Origin: Propionibacteriaceae bacterium
Lineage (GTDB): Bacteria > Actinomycetota > Actinomycetes > Propionibacteriales > Propionibacteriaceae
Assembly: GCA_025965155.1 (NCBI GenBank)
Contig: JAOPXN010000061.1
Location: 1-33,095, forward strand
Direction of reading: 5' to 3'
Length of the DNA: 33,095 bases
Positions 8,271-16,362 of this stretch are shown one piece after another. The position numbers were made by a program, and so were the translations under genes. The stretch's first letter is position 1, and each line of letters opens with the position of its first letter. The notes under the pieces are model-generated. The model saw only the letters and a list, made by a program, of their open reading frames with translations, did no database searches and was not told where the DNA came from.

Positions 8271-8984
8271 GTGCCCGCGACCGTCCTGATCCTGCAGCAC
8301 ACCGACGTCTGCCCGCCGGCCAGGGTGGGTCGGTGGCTTGCGGAGGCCGGTTGTACGCTCCGCGTGGTCCGCTGCGACCTGGGCGAGATCCCGCCGAGAA
8401 CCCTGGCCGGGGTCGACGGCCTGGTCGTGCTGGGCGGCGCGATGGGTGCGTACGACGATGCAGCCTTCGGCTGGCTGCCGTCCACCAAGGAACTGCTCCG
8501 GCAGGCAGTCGGTAGCGGCCTGCCCAGTCTGGCCATCTGTCTGGGCCATCAGCTGCTCGCGGTGGCGCACGGCGGCTTGGTGGCACGGTCTCCGGTCGGA
8601 CCCCAGCTGGGCCTGCTGCTCGTCGAGCTGACTCCGGCCGGACGGGTCGACCCGTTGTTCTCCGCGCTGCCGGCGGACGCCAAGGTGGTGCACTGGAACA
8701 ACGACATGGTCACCCGGCTGCCGGCCGGCGCCGCTGCGCTGTCGAACACGGCCGGCGGTGTCCAGGCCTTCCGGCTCGCCAACGCGTGGGCGGTCCAGTT
8801 TCACCCTGAGGTCGACGTCGAGACACTGCGCCGCTGGGCCGATGCGGATGTCCGGGACGGGCTCCTGGAGCAGACGGAGGTCGACCGACGGCTCGACGAC
8901 GTGGCGGCGGCCGACGACTGTGTGATCGCCAGCTGGCGGCCTTTCACCATCGGCTTCGCGCGGCTGATGCAGGAGTCCGGCTAG
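8271..8984 (+). CDS. Class I glutamine amidotransferase-like protein (GMP synthase-type GATase domain)
   Basis: This 237-aa single-domain protein has the class I glutaminase triad: nucleophile C90 in LAICLGHQL, H178 and E180 in VQFHPEV. The oxyanion-region motif VVLGGAMGAYDD is at 52-63. The length and GHQLLA elbow match stand-alone GMP-synthase-like amidotransferases (YfeJ/GuaA N-terminal type) that lack a synthetase domain. The acceptor substrate is unknown; related enzymes include gamma-glutamyl-polyamine hydrolases and other amidohydrolases. The start is GTG 8271 with GGAG at 8259-8262. Its TAG stop shares the four bases CTAG (8981-8984) with the stop of the convergent racemase gene, so there is no room for a terminator between them. 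Confidence 0.88.
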   Translation: MPATVLILQHTDVCPPARVGRWLAEAGCTLRVVRCDLGEIPPRTLAGVDGLVVLGGAMGAYDDAAFGWLPSTKELLRQAVGSGLPSLAICLGHQLLAVAHGGLVARSPVGPQLGLLLVELTPAGRVDPLFSALPADAKVVHWNNDMVTRLPAGAAALSNTAGGVQAFRLANAWAVQFHPEVDVETLRRWADADVRDGLLEQTEVDRRLDDVAAADDCVIASWRPFTIGFARLMQESG

Positions 8985-9700
8985 CGGTAGTCCTTGGGCA
9001 GCGGCAGCGCGTACTCCGACCGCGCGCTGGTCCGCAAACCCAGATGTACCAGCGACTCGACCAGAGCCGCGGCCGCGCTGACCCCGTCGATGACAGGAAC
9101 TCCGACCTGCTCACTCACGTCGAAGCAGAAGTCGGCCATTCCTGCACAACCGAGCAGGACCGAGTCGGCTTCGTCGAACTCGACCGCCCGCCGGCAGTGG
9201 TCCACCACCAGCTTGCGGGCGTCCGACTCCACAGCGTCCAGCTCCAGCACCGGCACCTCGCAGGCGTAGATGCTTCGGCACCTGCCGCTGAACCCGTACC
9301 GAATGACCAGCTCCTCGGCCTGGCCGATGGTACGGGCCAGCGTCGTGACGATGCTGAACGAGCGGCCGAGCATCGTGGCGACGTGCATACCGGCTTCCGC
9401 GATCCCCACGACCGGGCCGGACGCGATCTCACGCGCGGCGTCCAGGCCGGGATCCCCGAAGCAGGCGATCACGTACCCGTCGGTGCCGTTCCGTTCGCAC
9501 TCGGTGATGGCCGCCAGCATCCCCGGCACCGCCATCGCGTGGTCGTAGTGGCTCTCGATCGACGCCGGACCTGTCGCATTCGTCACGGCGATGATCTCGG
9601 TGCTGGCACAGACGGCCTCGCGGGCCGAGCGGGCAATCTTGTCGGTCATCGCGGTGGTGGTGTTCGGGTTGATCACCGCGATCCGGGCGGAGGCGCGCAC
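8981..9700 (-). CDS. Asp/Glu/hydantoin racemase family protein
   Basis: This 239-aa protein has the two catalytic cysteines of hydantoin racemases, C80 in VIACFGDPGL and C185 in LLGCAGMAD. They are 105 residues apart, the same spacing as in characterised hydantoin racemases. The N-terminus IAVINPNTTTAMTD is the classic start of the family. The predicted reaction is racemisation of a 5-substituted hydantoin, or a related reaction such as that of allantoin or maleate enzymes in the same fold. The GTG start at 9700 lies nine bases downstream of the NCS1 transporter stop, so the two genes form an operon in which uptake precedes racemisation. No hydantoinase or carbamoylase gene is in the window, so the substrate remains inferred. 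The stop overlaps that of the convergent amidotransferase gene. Confidence 0.87.
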   Translation of the reverse strand: MRASARIAVINPNTTTAMTDKIARSAREAVCASTEIIAVTNATGPASIESHYDHAMAVPGMLAAITECERNGTDGYVIACFGDPGLDAAREIASGPVVGIAEAGMHVATMLGRSFSIVTTLARTIGQAEELVIRYGFSGRCRSIYACEVPVLELDAVESDARKLVVDHCRRAVEFDEADSVLLGCAGMADFCFDVSEQVGVPVIDGVSAAAALVESLVHLGLRTSARSEYALPLPKDYR

Positions 9701-9709
9701 CGTAGTGCC

Positions 9710-11299
9710 CTACACCTTCGCGCCGTCGCTGGCCAGTTCCAGCTCAGTGTCCAACCGGCCGATCATCGGCCGTCGGCGCTCCAGCCACCAGAAGATCACG
9801 AAGCCGAGACCGCAGCCCAGGAACCAGCTGTAGTTGCCGATCCAGGTAGCGTCGGTGGAGGTGTCACCGAGGTCCAGCAACAGCTTGGGCAGCGCCACCG
9901 AGACGATCGCCGGGACGCCGGCGGCGATCACCGCGATGACGGCGTTCGGGTTGAAGCCGTTACGGAACCAGTACCGGCCAGCCGGATCCATCGAGAACAG
10001 CTCGTCGACCCACACCCGCTGCTTGCTGACCACGTAGTAGCCGGCGATCAGGATGCCGAACAGCGGGCCGATCAGCGCTCCCAGCAGGCCGAGCGTGTAG
10101 TGGATCGCGGTCGGGTTGTTGTACCAGTTCCAGGGCATCAGGAGGACCGAGCCGACGGCGGCGATCATGCCGCCCATCCGCCAGCTGATCCGCTGCGGGT
10201 TGACGTTGGAGAAGTCGAAGGCCGGTGAGATGAAGTTGGCCACGATGTTGATGCCCACCGTGGCGATCACGAAGGTGAGCCCACCGAGCAAGATCGCAAA
10301 CGGTGTGTCGATCCGTTCCACCGTGTGGATCGGGTCGGTGATCAGCTCGCCGAAGACCGGGACAGTGGCTGAGGCGGTGATCACCGTCAGCAGCGAGAAG
10401 AACAAGAAGTTGACCGGAAGACCGAGGAAGTTGCCCTTCTTCACTGCGGCGAAGCTGCGCCCGTACCGGGAGAAGTCGCCGAAGTTCAGCATCGGGCCGG
10501 AGAAGTAGGAGACCACCAGGGCGATCGCGGACAGCATCACCGGGATGGAGGCCTTGAGGCTGAGGTTCTGTTCGGAGAGGTTCAGGCTGATGTTGCCGAT
10601 GCCTGCCTTGGCCACCAGGTACCCACACATGATGATCATGACGACGTACACGGCCGGGCCGGCCCAGTCGATGAACCTGCGGATGGCCTCCATCCCGTTC
10701 CAGAACACCGCCGCCTGCGCGACCCACAAGATCGCGTAGCAGATGTAGCCCAGCGCGGACAGCCCGAACAGACCCGTGTCGGGTTTGTTCCACGCGGCGC
10801 TGGCGGGCCAGAACTTCAAGAAGATGATGATCAACGCCTGGGATGCGAGATAGGTCTGGACCCCGTACCAGGCAATGGCGATCAGCCCGCGGATCACGGC
10901 CGGGATGTTGGCGCCCAGCACCCCGAAGATGGCCCGGTTGATCACCGGGTACGGCACGCTCGAGGTCTGGCTGGGCTTGGCGACCAGGTTGGTGAAGACG
11001 TTGACGATGGCAATTCCGACGATCAGCGCTATCAGTACCTGCCAGCTGGCGATGCCCAGAGCGAAGAGGCTGCCAGCGGTGACGTAACCGCCGACGCTGT
11101 GCACGTCCGACATCCAGAACGCGAAGATGTTGTAGGAGGACCAGCGTTGGCTGCTCAGCGGCGCCAGGTCGGCGTTCGCCAGCCGCGGTGCGTAGCCCGG
11201 TTTGACCACTCCGGCGCCGACCGGGTGGCCGGCCGCCTCGATCACATCGCCCGGCTTGGCGTCGGGGGTCTGCAGAACTGCTTTGACGGTCTCGGTCAT
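9710..11299 (-). CDS. NCS1 family nucleobase/hydantoin/allantoin:cation symporter
   Basis: This 529-aa protein has about twelve membrane segments and matches the nucleobase:cation symporter-1 family. The N-terminal YNIFAFWMSDVHSVGGY block and the NPxxF-type SSVPYPVINRAIFGVLGAN block are diagnostic. In Mhp1, the structurally known hydantoin transporter, a Trp and a Gln four residues apart on TM3 bind the substrate; here the same pair is W144 and Q148 in IAWYGVQTY. With the hydantoin-racemase-like gene immediately downstream this favours a hydantoin, allantoin or related five-membered ureide as substrate. The frame is open to 11542, but ATG 11299 has GGAGGA just upstream and starts the natural family N-terminus. 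A gap of 145 bp separates it from the DUF1697 stop and probably holds the promoter. Confidence 0.93.
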   Translation of the reverse strand: MTETVKAVLQTPDAKPGDVIEAAGHPVGAGVVKPGYAPRLANADLAPLSSQRWSSYNIFAFWMSDVHSVGGYVTAGSLFALGIASWQVLIALIVGIAIVNVFTNLVAKPSQTSSVPYPVINRAIFGVLGANIPAVIRGLIAIAWYGVQTYLASQALIIIFLKFWPASAAWNKPDTGLFGLSALGYICYAILWVAQAAVFWNGMEAIRRFIDWAGPAVYVVMIIMCGYLVAKAGIGNISLNLSEQNLSLKASIPVMLSAIALVVSYFSGPMLNFGDFSRYGRSFAAVKKGNFLGLPVNFLFFSLLTVITASATVPVFGELITDPIHTVERIDTPFAILLGGLTFVIATVGINIVANFISPAFDFSNVNPQRISWRMGGMIAAVGSVLLMPWNWYNNPTAIHYTLGLLGALIGPLFGILIAGYYVVSKQRVWVDELFSMDPAGRYWFRNGFNPNAVIAVIAAGVPAIVSVALPKLLLDLGDTSTDATWIGNYSWFLGCGLGFVIFWWLERRRPMIGRLDTELELASDGAKV

Positions 11300-11302
11300 G
11301 GT

Positions 11303-11308
11303 TCCTCC
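11303..11308 (-). promoter_or_regulatory. Shine-Dalgarno fixing the NCS1 start
   Basis: Reading the minus strand, GGAGGA lies about four bases before ATG 11299. It decides for this start over the 81-residue upstream extension of the same frame, which would overlap the end of the DUF1697 gene and adds no family-like sequence. Confidence 0.8.
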
Positions 11309-11444
11309 AACGGCTCCCCGCGCTCCTTTGGCCGAATCTAGGCCGCCCCGGCACGGGAGTGGTTTCGCTGGTGTAACCGATTGTGAACATTGCTCGCAGC
11401 CTTCAAACCTACCCACCCGCCCCTCACCAGGCGCGCGCCGAGCC

Positions 11445-11966
11445 CTAGCGGTCGAGCAGCTCCACCAGCTTGGCCACCGTACGGATGTTGCGCACGGTGG
11501 CACTGACGCCGATGATCTTGCTGAATCGCTGCGCCAACACACTGTTGCCCAGGCCCCGGGTGTAGTGCACGTAGATCTCGCCGGCCGCGAGAGTGAAGGG
11601 CTCGTCGACCGCGATCGCCGCCATCTTCGCCTCGGCGTCGGATGCCGGTGGCCCGGTCAGGAAGGCGACGGTCACCCGGCTCGGATCGCCGTCGGGGTAC
11701 GGGTTGGCGGCCAGCACGCGCCGGAGCTGGTCGTGGGAGCGGACAGCTACATCGACCGAGAGGCCGAGCTGGTCAGAGATTGCGGCCTCGATCTCACGGA
11801 CCAGTGTTGATGCACGCTTGGTGGAGCTGAACAGCAGGTTGCCGCTGTTGATGTACGTCGCGACGTGGTCGTATCCCAACGACTCGGCCATCGCCCGGAG
11901 CCCCGACATCGACACTTTCTTGCCGCCGACATTGACTCCGCGTAGCAGCGCCGCGTACGCAGTCAT
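11445..11966 (-). CDS. DUF1697 domain protein
   Basis: This 173-aa soluble protein carries the hallmark N-terminus of DUF1697, YAALLRGVNVGGKKVSM, followed by LRAMAESLGYDHVATYINSGNLLFSS. Length and both motifs agree with the family, whose function is unknown. There is no signal peptide or membrane segment. The ATG at 11966 is preceded by AGGAG about seven bases upstream. It lies upstream of the NCS1 gene on the same strand but is separated from it by 145 bp, so co-transcription is uncertain. It is divergent from the luciferase-like oxidoreductase gene across 203 bp, in which no gene and no clear promoter could be identified. Confidence 0.9.
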   Translation of the reverse strand: MTAYAALLRGVNVGGKKVSMSGLRAMAESLGYDHVATYINSGNLLFSSTKRASTLVREIEAAISDQLGLSVDVAVRSHDQLRRVLAANPYPDGDPSRVTVAFLTGPPASDAEAKMAAIAVDEPFTLAAGEIYVHYTRGLGNSVLAQRFSKIIGVSATVRNIRTVAKLVELLDR

Positions 11967-12169
11967 CTCTGCTCCTGTTCATTCCATCGTGTTCGGTCGG
12001 GCCTGGGCGCACCTAGGGCGCGTCAGGCGGTGCCGACCCGTCCAGTGACCGGCCGCCGGGCCGCCCCCGATACCATCTCAGGCACCGAGCCCGGCACCGC
12101 CGGCCCCCTCCCCCAGGTCGCCCGCATTCGGGCTCGCCGCATTCGTGCGCTACAGACGAGGATTCAACC

Positions 12170-13114
12170 ATGGGCTCGATCGGTGTCCTGCTGCCCCGCG
12201 ACCTACCCGCCGCCGACCTGGTCGGCTATGTCCGCCGCGCTGAGGCCCTCGGGTTCGACGAGGTGTGGACCGTTGAGGACTGCTTCTACCGCGGCGGCAT
12301 CGCCCAGTCAGCGATTGCGCTGGCCAGCACCTCCACGATCAGCGTCGGTATCGGCATCCTGCCGGCCGCGCTGCGCAGCGCCGCTTTGGCGGCCATGGAG
12401 GTCGGTACCCTCGCCGAGGTGTTCCCGGGCCGGGTCCAGGTCGGCATCGGCCATGGCATGCCGCAGTGGATGCGGCAGGTGGGCGTCTGGCCGGGCAGCC
12501 CACTGACGTTGCTGGAGGAGTACTTCGACGCGGTGCGGGGCATCCTGCAAGGGCGGGCAGTCTCCGCCGCGGGCCGCTATGTGCAGCTTGACGAGGTGAC
12601 CCTTGACCTGGCAGCCGGGTGGGTCCCCCCGCTGCTGGCCGGCGTCCGTGGTCCGAAGTCGCTGGCTCTGTCCGGGCGGGTGGCCGACGGCAGCATCCTG
12701 GCCGAGCCGGTCACACCGGAGTACCTCGCGGCGGCTCGAGAACAGATCGCGGCGACCCGCGCGCACCTGATCGTGGCCTACAACTGTGCTGCCGTGGACG
12801 ACGACTCGGCCACGGCCCGGCAGCTGGTCCGCGATGGCCTGCACTCGATCGGTGAGCCCGACTGGGGCCCACACATCGCCCCGCTGCCCTTCGCCGCCGA
12901 GCTCGCCCGGCTCCGGGCCGACTGCGCCGACGGAGCCGAGTTCGCCGCCCGGATGCCCGACGAGTGGGTCGACCAGCTCTCCGTCAGTGGGACCCCGGCG
13001 CAGGCACGGGACCGGATCGAGCAGCTGTTCGGTGCCGGCGCCACCAGTGTGGTGCTGATCCCGGTCGGGCCGGATTCATCGGCCGCGCTGGAGTCGCTGG
13101 CCCGGGTGCTCTGA
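12170..13114 (+). CDS. LLM class (luciferase-like) flavin/F420-dependent oxidoreductase
   Basis: This 314-aa TIM-barrel protein has features of the bacterial luciferase-like monooxygenase superfamily: IGVLLPRDLPAADLVGYVRRAEALGFDEVWTVED at the N-terminus, ALASTSTISVGIGI, EVFPGRVQVGIGHG near residues 84-98, and a C-terminal VSGTPAQARDRIEQLFGAGATSVVL segment. In actinobacteria many members use F420, others FMN; the sequence alone does not settle which. The start at ATG 12170 has GAGG at 12158-12161. An MFS transporter gene begins eight bases after the stop, implying an operon in which enzyme and exporter/importer act on the same small molecule, which cannot be identified from the sequence. Confidence 0.9.
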   Translation: MGSIGVLLPRDLPAADLVGYVRRAEALGFDEVWTVEDCFYRGGIAQSAIALASTSTISVGIGILPAALRSAALAAMEVGTLAEVFPGRVQVGIGHGMPQWMRQVGVWPGSPLTLLEEYFDAVRGILQGRAVSAAGRYVQLDEVTLDLAAGWVPPLLAGVRGPKSLALSGRVADGSILAEPVTPEYLAAAREQIAATRAHLIVAYNCAAVDDDSATARQLVRDGLHSIGEPDWGPHIAPLPFAAELARLRADCADGAEFAARMPDEWVDQLSVSGTPAQARDRIEQLFGAGATSVVLIPVGPDSSAALESLARVL

Positions 13115-13122
13115 GGCTGCGC

Positions 13123-14343
13123 ATGCCGACGCTTCGAACTCAGGTCTCCCGTCCGGTGCTGCAGCCGGCCCTCCACCGCTGGCGGAGCGCCTTGTTCTGG
13201 ATGTTCTTGCTGCAGGGCATCGCGTTCGCTTCCTGGGTGACCCGGACGCCGAGCATCCGCGACAGCCTGGCCGCCTCCACCGCGCAGATGGGCCTGGTGA
13301 TCTTCGGGCTGTCGGTAGGGTCGATGGCGGGCGTGCTGGTCTCCCCGCACGCGGTGGCCCGGTTCGGTGGCCGGCCCAGCGTTCAGGCAGGCTGCCTGGC
13401 GATGGTCGCCGGGCTGTTCGTTGTCGGGCTCGGATCAACAGTCTCGCTGGCAGTGCTGGTCGCGGCCGGTCTGGGGCTGTACGGGTTCGGCATGGGCCTG
13501 ACCGAGATCGCTTTGAACGTCGAAGGTGCGACCGTGGAGCAACGGGCCGAGCGTTCGGTGCTGCCGGTCCTGCACGGCTGCTTCAGCGCCGGTACGTTTC
13601 TCGGTGCGCTGATCGGCATCGCCTTGAACGCGGCCCGGACTCCGGTCATCGCGCACCTGTGGGTGGTAGCGGCGCTCTTCGCGGCGGTGGCGGCTTGGGT
13701 GATCCGCTGGATCCCAGCCGGCACCGGTCGGGAGATGCCCGGGCCGGGTGCCGGCCCCAGAATCGGACCCGCGGAACGGCTCCGGATCTGGCGCGAGCCG
13801 CGGGTGCTGCTGCTGGGCCTGATCGTGTTGGGGATGGCGTTCGCCGAAGGTTCGGCGAATGACTGGCTGCCGCTGATCACCGTCGACGGCTACGGCCTGG
13901 ATGCCGTCGACGGTTCACTGGTGTTCGCGTTCTTCGCCGCCTCGATGGCGGTCGGCCGGATCGCTGGCGGGTTCCTCCTGGACCGGTTCGGCCGGGTCCC
14001 GGTGATGCGCGCCAGCGCCGCGATAGCGGCTGTCGGCATCCTGCTCGTGGTCTTCGGCCCCTCCGTGGCCGTCGGCGGCGTCGGGGTGGTGCTGTGGGGG
14101 CTGGGCGCCTCGCTGGGCTTCCCGGTCTGCATCTCGGCGGCAGGCGATGAGCCTCGGGGGGCGGCGGCGCGGGTCAGCGCGGTCGCGACCACCGGATACG
14201 TCGCCTTCCTGGTCGGCCCACCGCTGCTGGGTCTGCTCGGCGAGGACTACGGGTTGCGACGCGCGATGCTGGTCGTTCTGGTCCTGGTGGTGCTCGCCGG
14301 CGGAGTCGCGTCGGCGGTCCGCCGGGTCCAACCCACCCCCTAA
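13123..14343 (+). CDS. MFS transporter (YbjJ-like)
   Basis: This 406-aa protein has about twelve hydrophobic segments in two halves joined by a cytoplasmic loop around residues 195-220. The segment LLQGIAFASWVTRTPSIRDSLAASTAQMGL and the later FGMGLTEIALNVEGATVEQ and LPVLHGCFSAGTFLGAL motifs resemble the YbjJ-like branch of the major facilitator superfamily. Substrate is unknown. The frame is open to 12964, but that would overlap the oxidoreductase; ATG 13123, nine bases after the upstream stop, with TGAGG overlapping that stop, is the natural start. The close spacing points to co-transcription with the LLM oxidoreductase. Confidence 0.9.
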   Translation: MPTLRTQVSRPVLQPALHRWRSALFWMFLLQGIAFASWVTRTPSIRDSLAASTAQMGLVIFGLSVGSMAGVLVSPHAVARFGGRPSVQAGCLAMVAGLFVVGLGSTVSLAVLVAAGLGLYGFGMGLTEIALNVEGATVEQRAERSVLPVLHGCFSAGTFLGALIGIALNAARTPVIAHLWVVAALFAAVAAWVIRWIPAGTGREMPGPGAGPRIGPAERLRIWREPRVLLLGLIVLGMAFAEGSANDWLPLITVDGYGLDAVDGSLVFAFFAASMAVGRIAGGFLLDRFGRVPVMRASAAIAAVGILLVVFGPSVAVGGVGVVLWGLGASLGFPVCISAAGDEPRGAAARVSAVATTGYVAFLVGPPLLGLLGEDYGLRRAMLVVLVLVVLAGGVASAVRRVQPTP

Positions 14344-14416
14344 CGAGTCGGTAACGCCTCGCTGCCTCACCGCCGTATCGGCCACCGGACCACGCCGGTC
14401 GCGATCATAGTGAGAT

Positions 14417-14737
14417 ATGGGCGTGCTGGTTCTGTTGACGATCGGCCTGCTGGTGGCCACCATCCAGGTCGTGGTGAGCCCCGTCCGGCTCGGCGAGGGA
14501 ATGCGCATCTACCTGCTGGCGGCGCTGGCCGCACTGTTCGGCGGATCGCTGGTGAAAGCCTTCCTTGCCGAAGGTGCTGAGGTGGTCTCGCTCGGGTCCG
14601 GTGTGATCGCCACTGCGGTCGCCGCGGTGATCCTGCTGGGCTGGCATCAGGTCTCGGCCCGTTGGCCGGCTACCCACAACCCAAAGCGCCCGGCCAGCAC
14701 GACCCCAGGGCTCCCGGCCTCTCGACGAGCATCGTAG
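14417..14737 (+). CDS. Small hypothetical membrane protein
   Basis: A 106-aa ORF has three predicted membrane segments (about residues 2-22, 29-49 and 58-76) and a basic, Pro/Ser-rich C-terminal tail. The family was not recognised. It begins 73 bp after the MFS stop and has only a weak GTGAG ribosome-binding site before ATG 14417. Support rests on the regular alternation of hydrophobic helices and a Gly/Ala/Leu-rich composition expected of a membrane protein, which a random high-GC frame can also imitate. It is convergent with gltD. The function is unknown. Confidence 0.5.
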   Translation: MGVLVLLTIGLLVATIQVVVSPVRLGEGMRIYLLAALAALFGGSLVKAFLAEGAEVVSLGSGVIATAVAAVILLGWHQVSARWPATHNPKRPASTTPGLPASRRAS

Positions 14738-14786
14738 GGAGGCCGGTGGAGACGACCCGGCCCTCGGAACCGAGACCACATGCTCG

Positions 14787-14803
14787 GATCCGGGGACCGG
14801 ATC
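14787..14803. terminator. Hairpin between convergent genes, possible bidirectional terminator
   Basis: GATCCGG at 14787-14793 pairs perfectly with CCGGATC at 14797-14803 across a three-base loop. It lies in the 135-bp gap between the small membrane ORF and the gltD stop. There is no T-tract, which is common for terminators of high-GC actinobacteria but leaves the call weak. Confidence 0.4.
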
Positions 14804-14872
14804 GATGCCAGAGACGCCGGTCCTGACCCTCAGTGCGGTGCGGTCGTCAGACCCTGGAGTTAAGTCGCCTTA

Positions 14873-16339
14873 TCAGACCATCATCTGACGCGCGGTCGGC
14901 GGGATCGGCTTCGGCAGCTTGGTCGACCCGGACAGAAACTTGTCGACTCCAGATGCGCAGGCCCGGCCCTCGGCGATGGCCCAGACGATCAGCGACTGGC
15001 CCCGGCCGGCGTCACCACAGACGAACACACCAGGCACGTTGGTGGCGTAGTCGTTGTCCCGCGCCACGTTGCCGCGCTCATCCAGGGCAACGCCCAGCTG
15101 CTCCACCACACCGCTCCGTTCCGGACCGGTGAACCCCATGGCCAGCAGCACCAGCTCGGCCGGGATCTCCTTCTCGGTGCCTTCGACGGTGTTGAGCTTG
15201 CCGCCCTCGAAGTACACCTCCGAGAGCTTCAGGCTTGCGACGTTGCCGTTCTCGTCGCCGGTGAACTCCGACGTGGATACCGAATACATCCGCTCGCCGC
15301 CCTCTTCGTGCGCCGAGGCGACCCGGTAGATCATCGGGTACGTCGGCCACGGCTGGTGGCCTGGACGCTCCTCCGGTGGGGTCGGCATGATCTCCAGCTG
15401 GGTGATGGAGGCGGCGCCCTGGCGGATCGCCGTACCGAGGCAGTCGGCGCCGGTGTCGCCGCCGCCGATGATCACCACGTGCTTGCCCTTGGCGGTGATC
15501 TGGTCCGGCACCTGCTGGCCACGGGAAACCCGGTTGGACTGCGGCAGGTACTCCATCGCCTGATGGATGCCGTTCAGCTCCCGGCCGGGTACCGGCAGGT
15601 CGCGGCCGACGGTCGAGCCGATGGCCAGGACGACGACGTCGTAGCGCTCCTTGAGCTGCGGGCCCGTGACGTCCACGCCGACGTTGACGCCGTTGCGGAA
15701 GTTGGTGCCCTCGTCGCGCATCTGACGGATGCGGCGGTCGAGGACCGCCTTCTCCATCTTGAACTCGGGGATGCCGAAACGCAGCAGGCCACCTGCCTCC
15801 TCAGCCCGCTCGAACACGGCCACCGTGTGGCCGGCGCGGGTGAGCTGCTGGGCTGCGGCCAGACCGGCCGGGCCGGAGCCGACCACGGCCACGGTCTTGC
15901 CGGTGTGCCACTCCGGCGGCTGTGGCTTCACCCGCCGCTCGTCCCAGGCCTTGTCGATGATGGCGACCTCGACGTTCTTGATGGTCACCGGGTCCCGGTT
16001 GATGCCGACCACACACGCGGTCTCGCACGGTGCCGGACACAGCCGGCCGGTGAACTCCGGGAAGTTGTTGGTGGCGTGCAGCCGCTCCAACGCCTCGTCC
16101 CAGTCCCGGCGCCAGACCAGGTCGTTCCACTCCGGGATCAGGTTGACGAGCGGGCAGCCGGTGTGGCAGAACGGGATGCCGCAGTCCATGCAGCGGCCCG
16201 CCTGCTCGGAGATGATCGGCAGCAGCGCGCGCCCTGGAGTGCCCGGGTAGACCTCTTTCCAGTCGTGGATCCGCTCCTTCACCGGGCGGCGCTCGGCCAC
16301 CTGGCGTGGAGTGGTGATGAATCCTCGTGGGTCAGCCAC
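14873..16339 (-). CDS. gltD: Glutamate synthase (NADPH), small (beta) subunit
   Basis: This 488-aa protein passes electrons from NADPH via FAD and iron-sulfur clusters to the large subunit, which converts 2-oxoglutarate and glutamine to two glutamates. The N-terminal cysteines for the 4Fe-4S clusters are visible: C50, C53, C58 and C62 in [14 protein letters not shown], and C101, C105 and C109 in CPAPCETAC. The FAD-binding GSGPAG loop is at 154-159. A second dinucleotide fold carries [15 protein letters not shown], and the C-terminal [19 protein letters not shown] completes the FAD site. The length is typical. The start is GTG 16339 with AAGGAGG at 16346-16352. It lies 23 bp downstream of gltB in the same operon. 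Confidence 0.98.
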   Translation of the reverse strand: MADPRGFITTPRQVAERRPVKERIHDWKEVYPGTPGRALLPIISEQAGRCMDCGIPFCHTGCPLVNLIPEWNDLVWRRDWDEALERLHATNNFPEFTGRLCPAPCETACVVGINRDPVTIKNVEVAIIDKAWDERRVKPQPPEWHTGKTVAVVGSGPAGLAAAQQLTRAGHTVAVFERAEEAGGLLRFGIPEFKMEKAVLDRRIRQMRDEGTNFRNGVNVGVDVTGPQLKERYDVVVLAIGSTVGRDLPVPGRELNGIHQAMEYLPQSNRVSRGQQVPDQITAKGKHVVIIGGGDTGADCLGTAIRQGAASITQLEIMPTPPEERPGHQPWPTYPMIYRVASAHEEGGERMYSVSTSEFTGDENGNVASLKLSEVYFEGGKLNTVEGTEKEIPAELVLLAMGFTGPERSGVVEQLGVALDERGNVARDNDYATNVPGVFVCGDAGRGQSLIVWAIAEGRACASGVDKFLSGSTKLPKPIPPTARQMMV

Positions 16340-16345
16340 GCTGGC

Positions 16346-16352
16346 CCTCCTT
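16346..16352 (-). promoter_or_regulatory. Shine-Dalgarno of gltD
   Basis: Reading the minus strand, AAGGAGG lies six bases before GTG 16339 in the 23-bp gltB-gltD gap. It is a near-perfect anti-16S match and fixes the GTG as the gltD start, which no upstream ATG in frame could replace. Confidence 0.85.
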
Positions 16353-16362
16353 CTTGGTCTGT

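Noticed and set aside
11361-11378. GGTT…AACC inverted repeat upstream of the NCS1 gene as an operator
   Set aside because: Arms of only four bases with a mismatch next to them and ten bases between; too weak to call.
11300-11542. 81-residue N-terminal extension of the NCS1 transporter
   Set aside because: It overlaps the DUF1697 gene and the ATG at 11299 has a clear Shine-Dalgarno.
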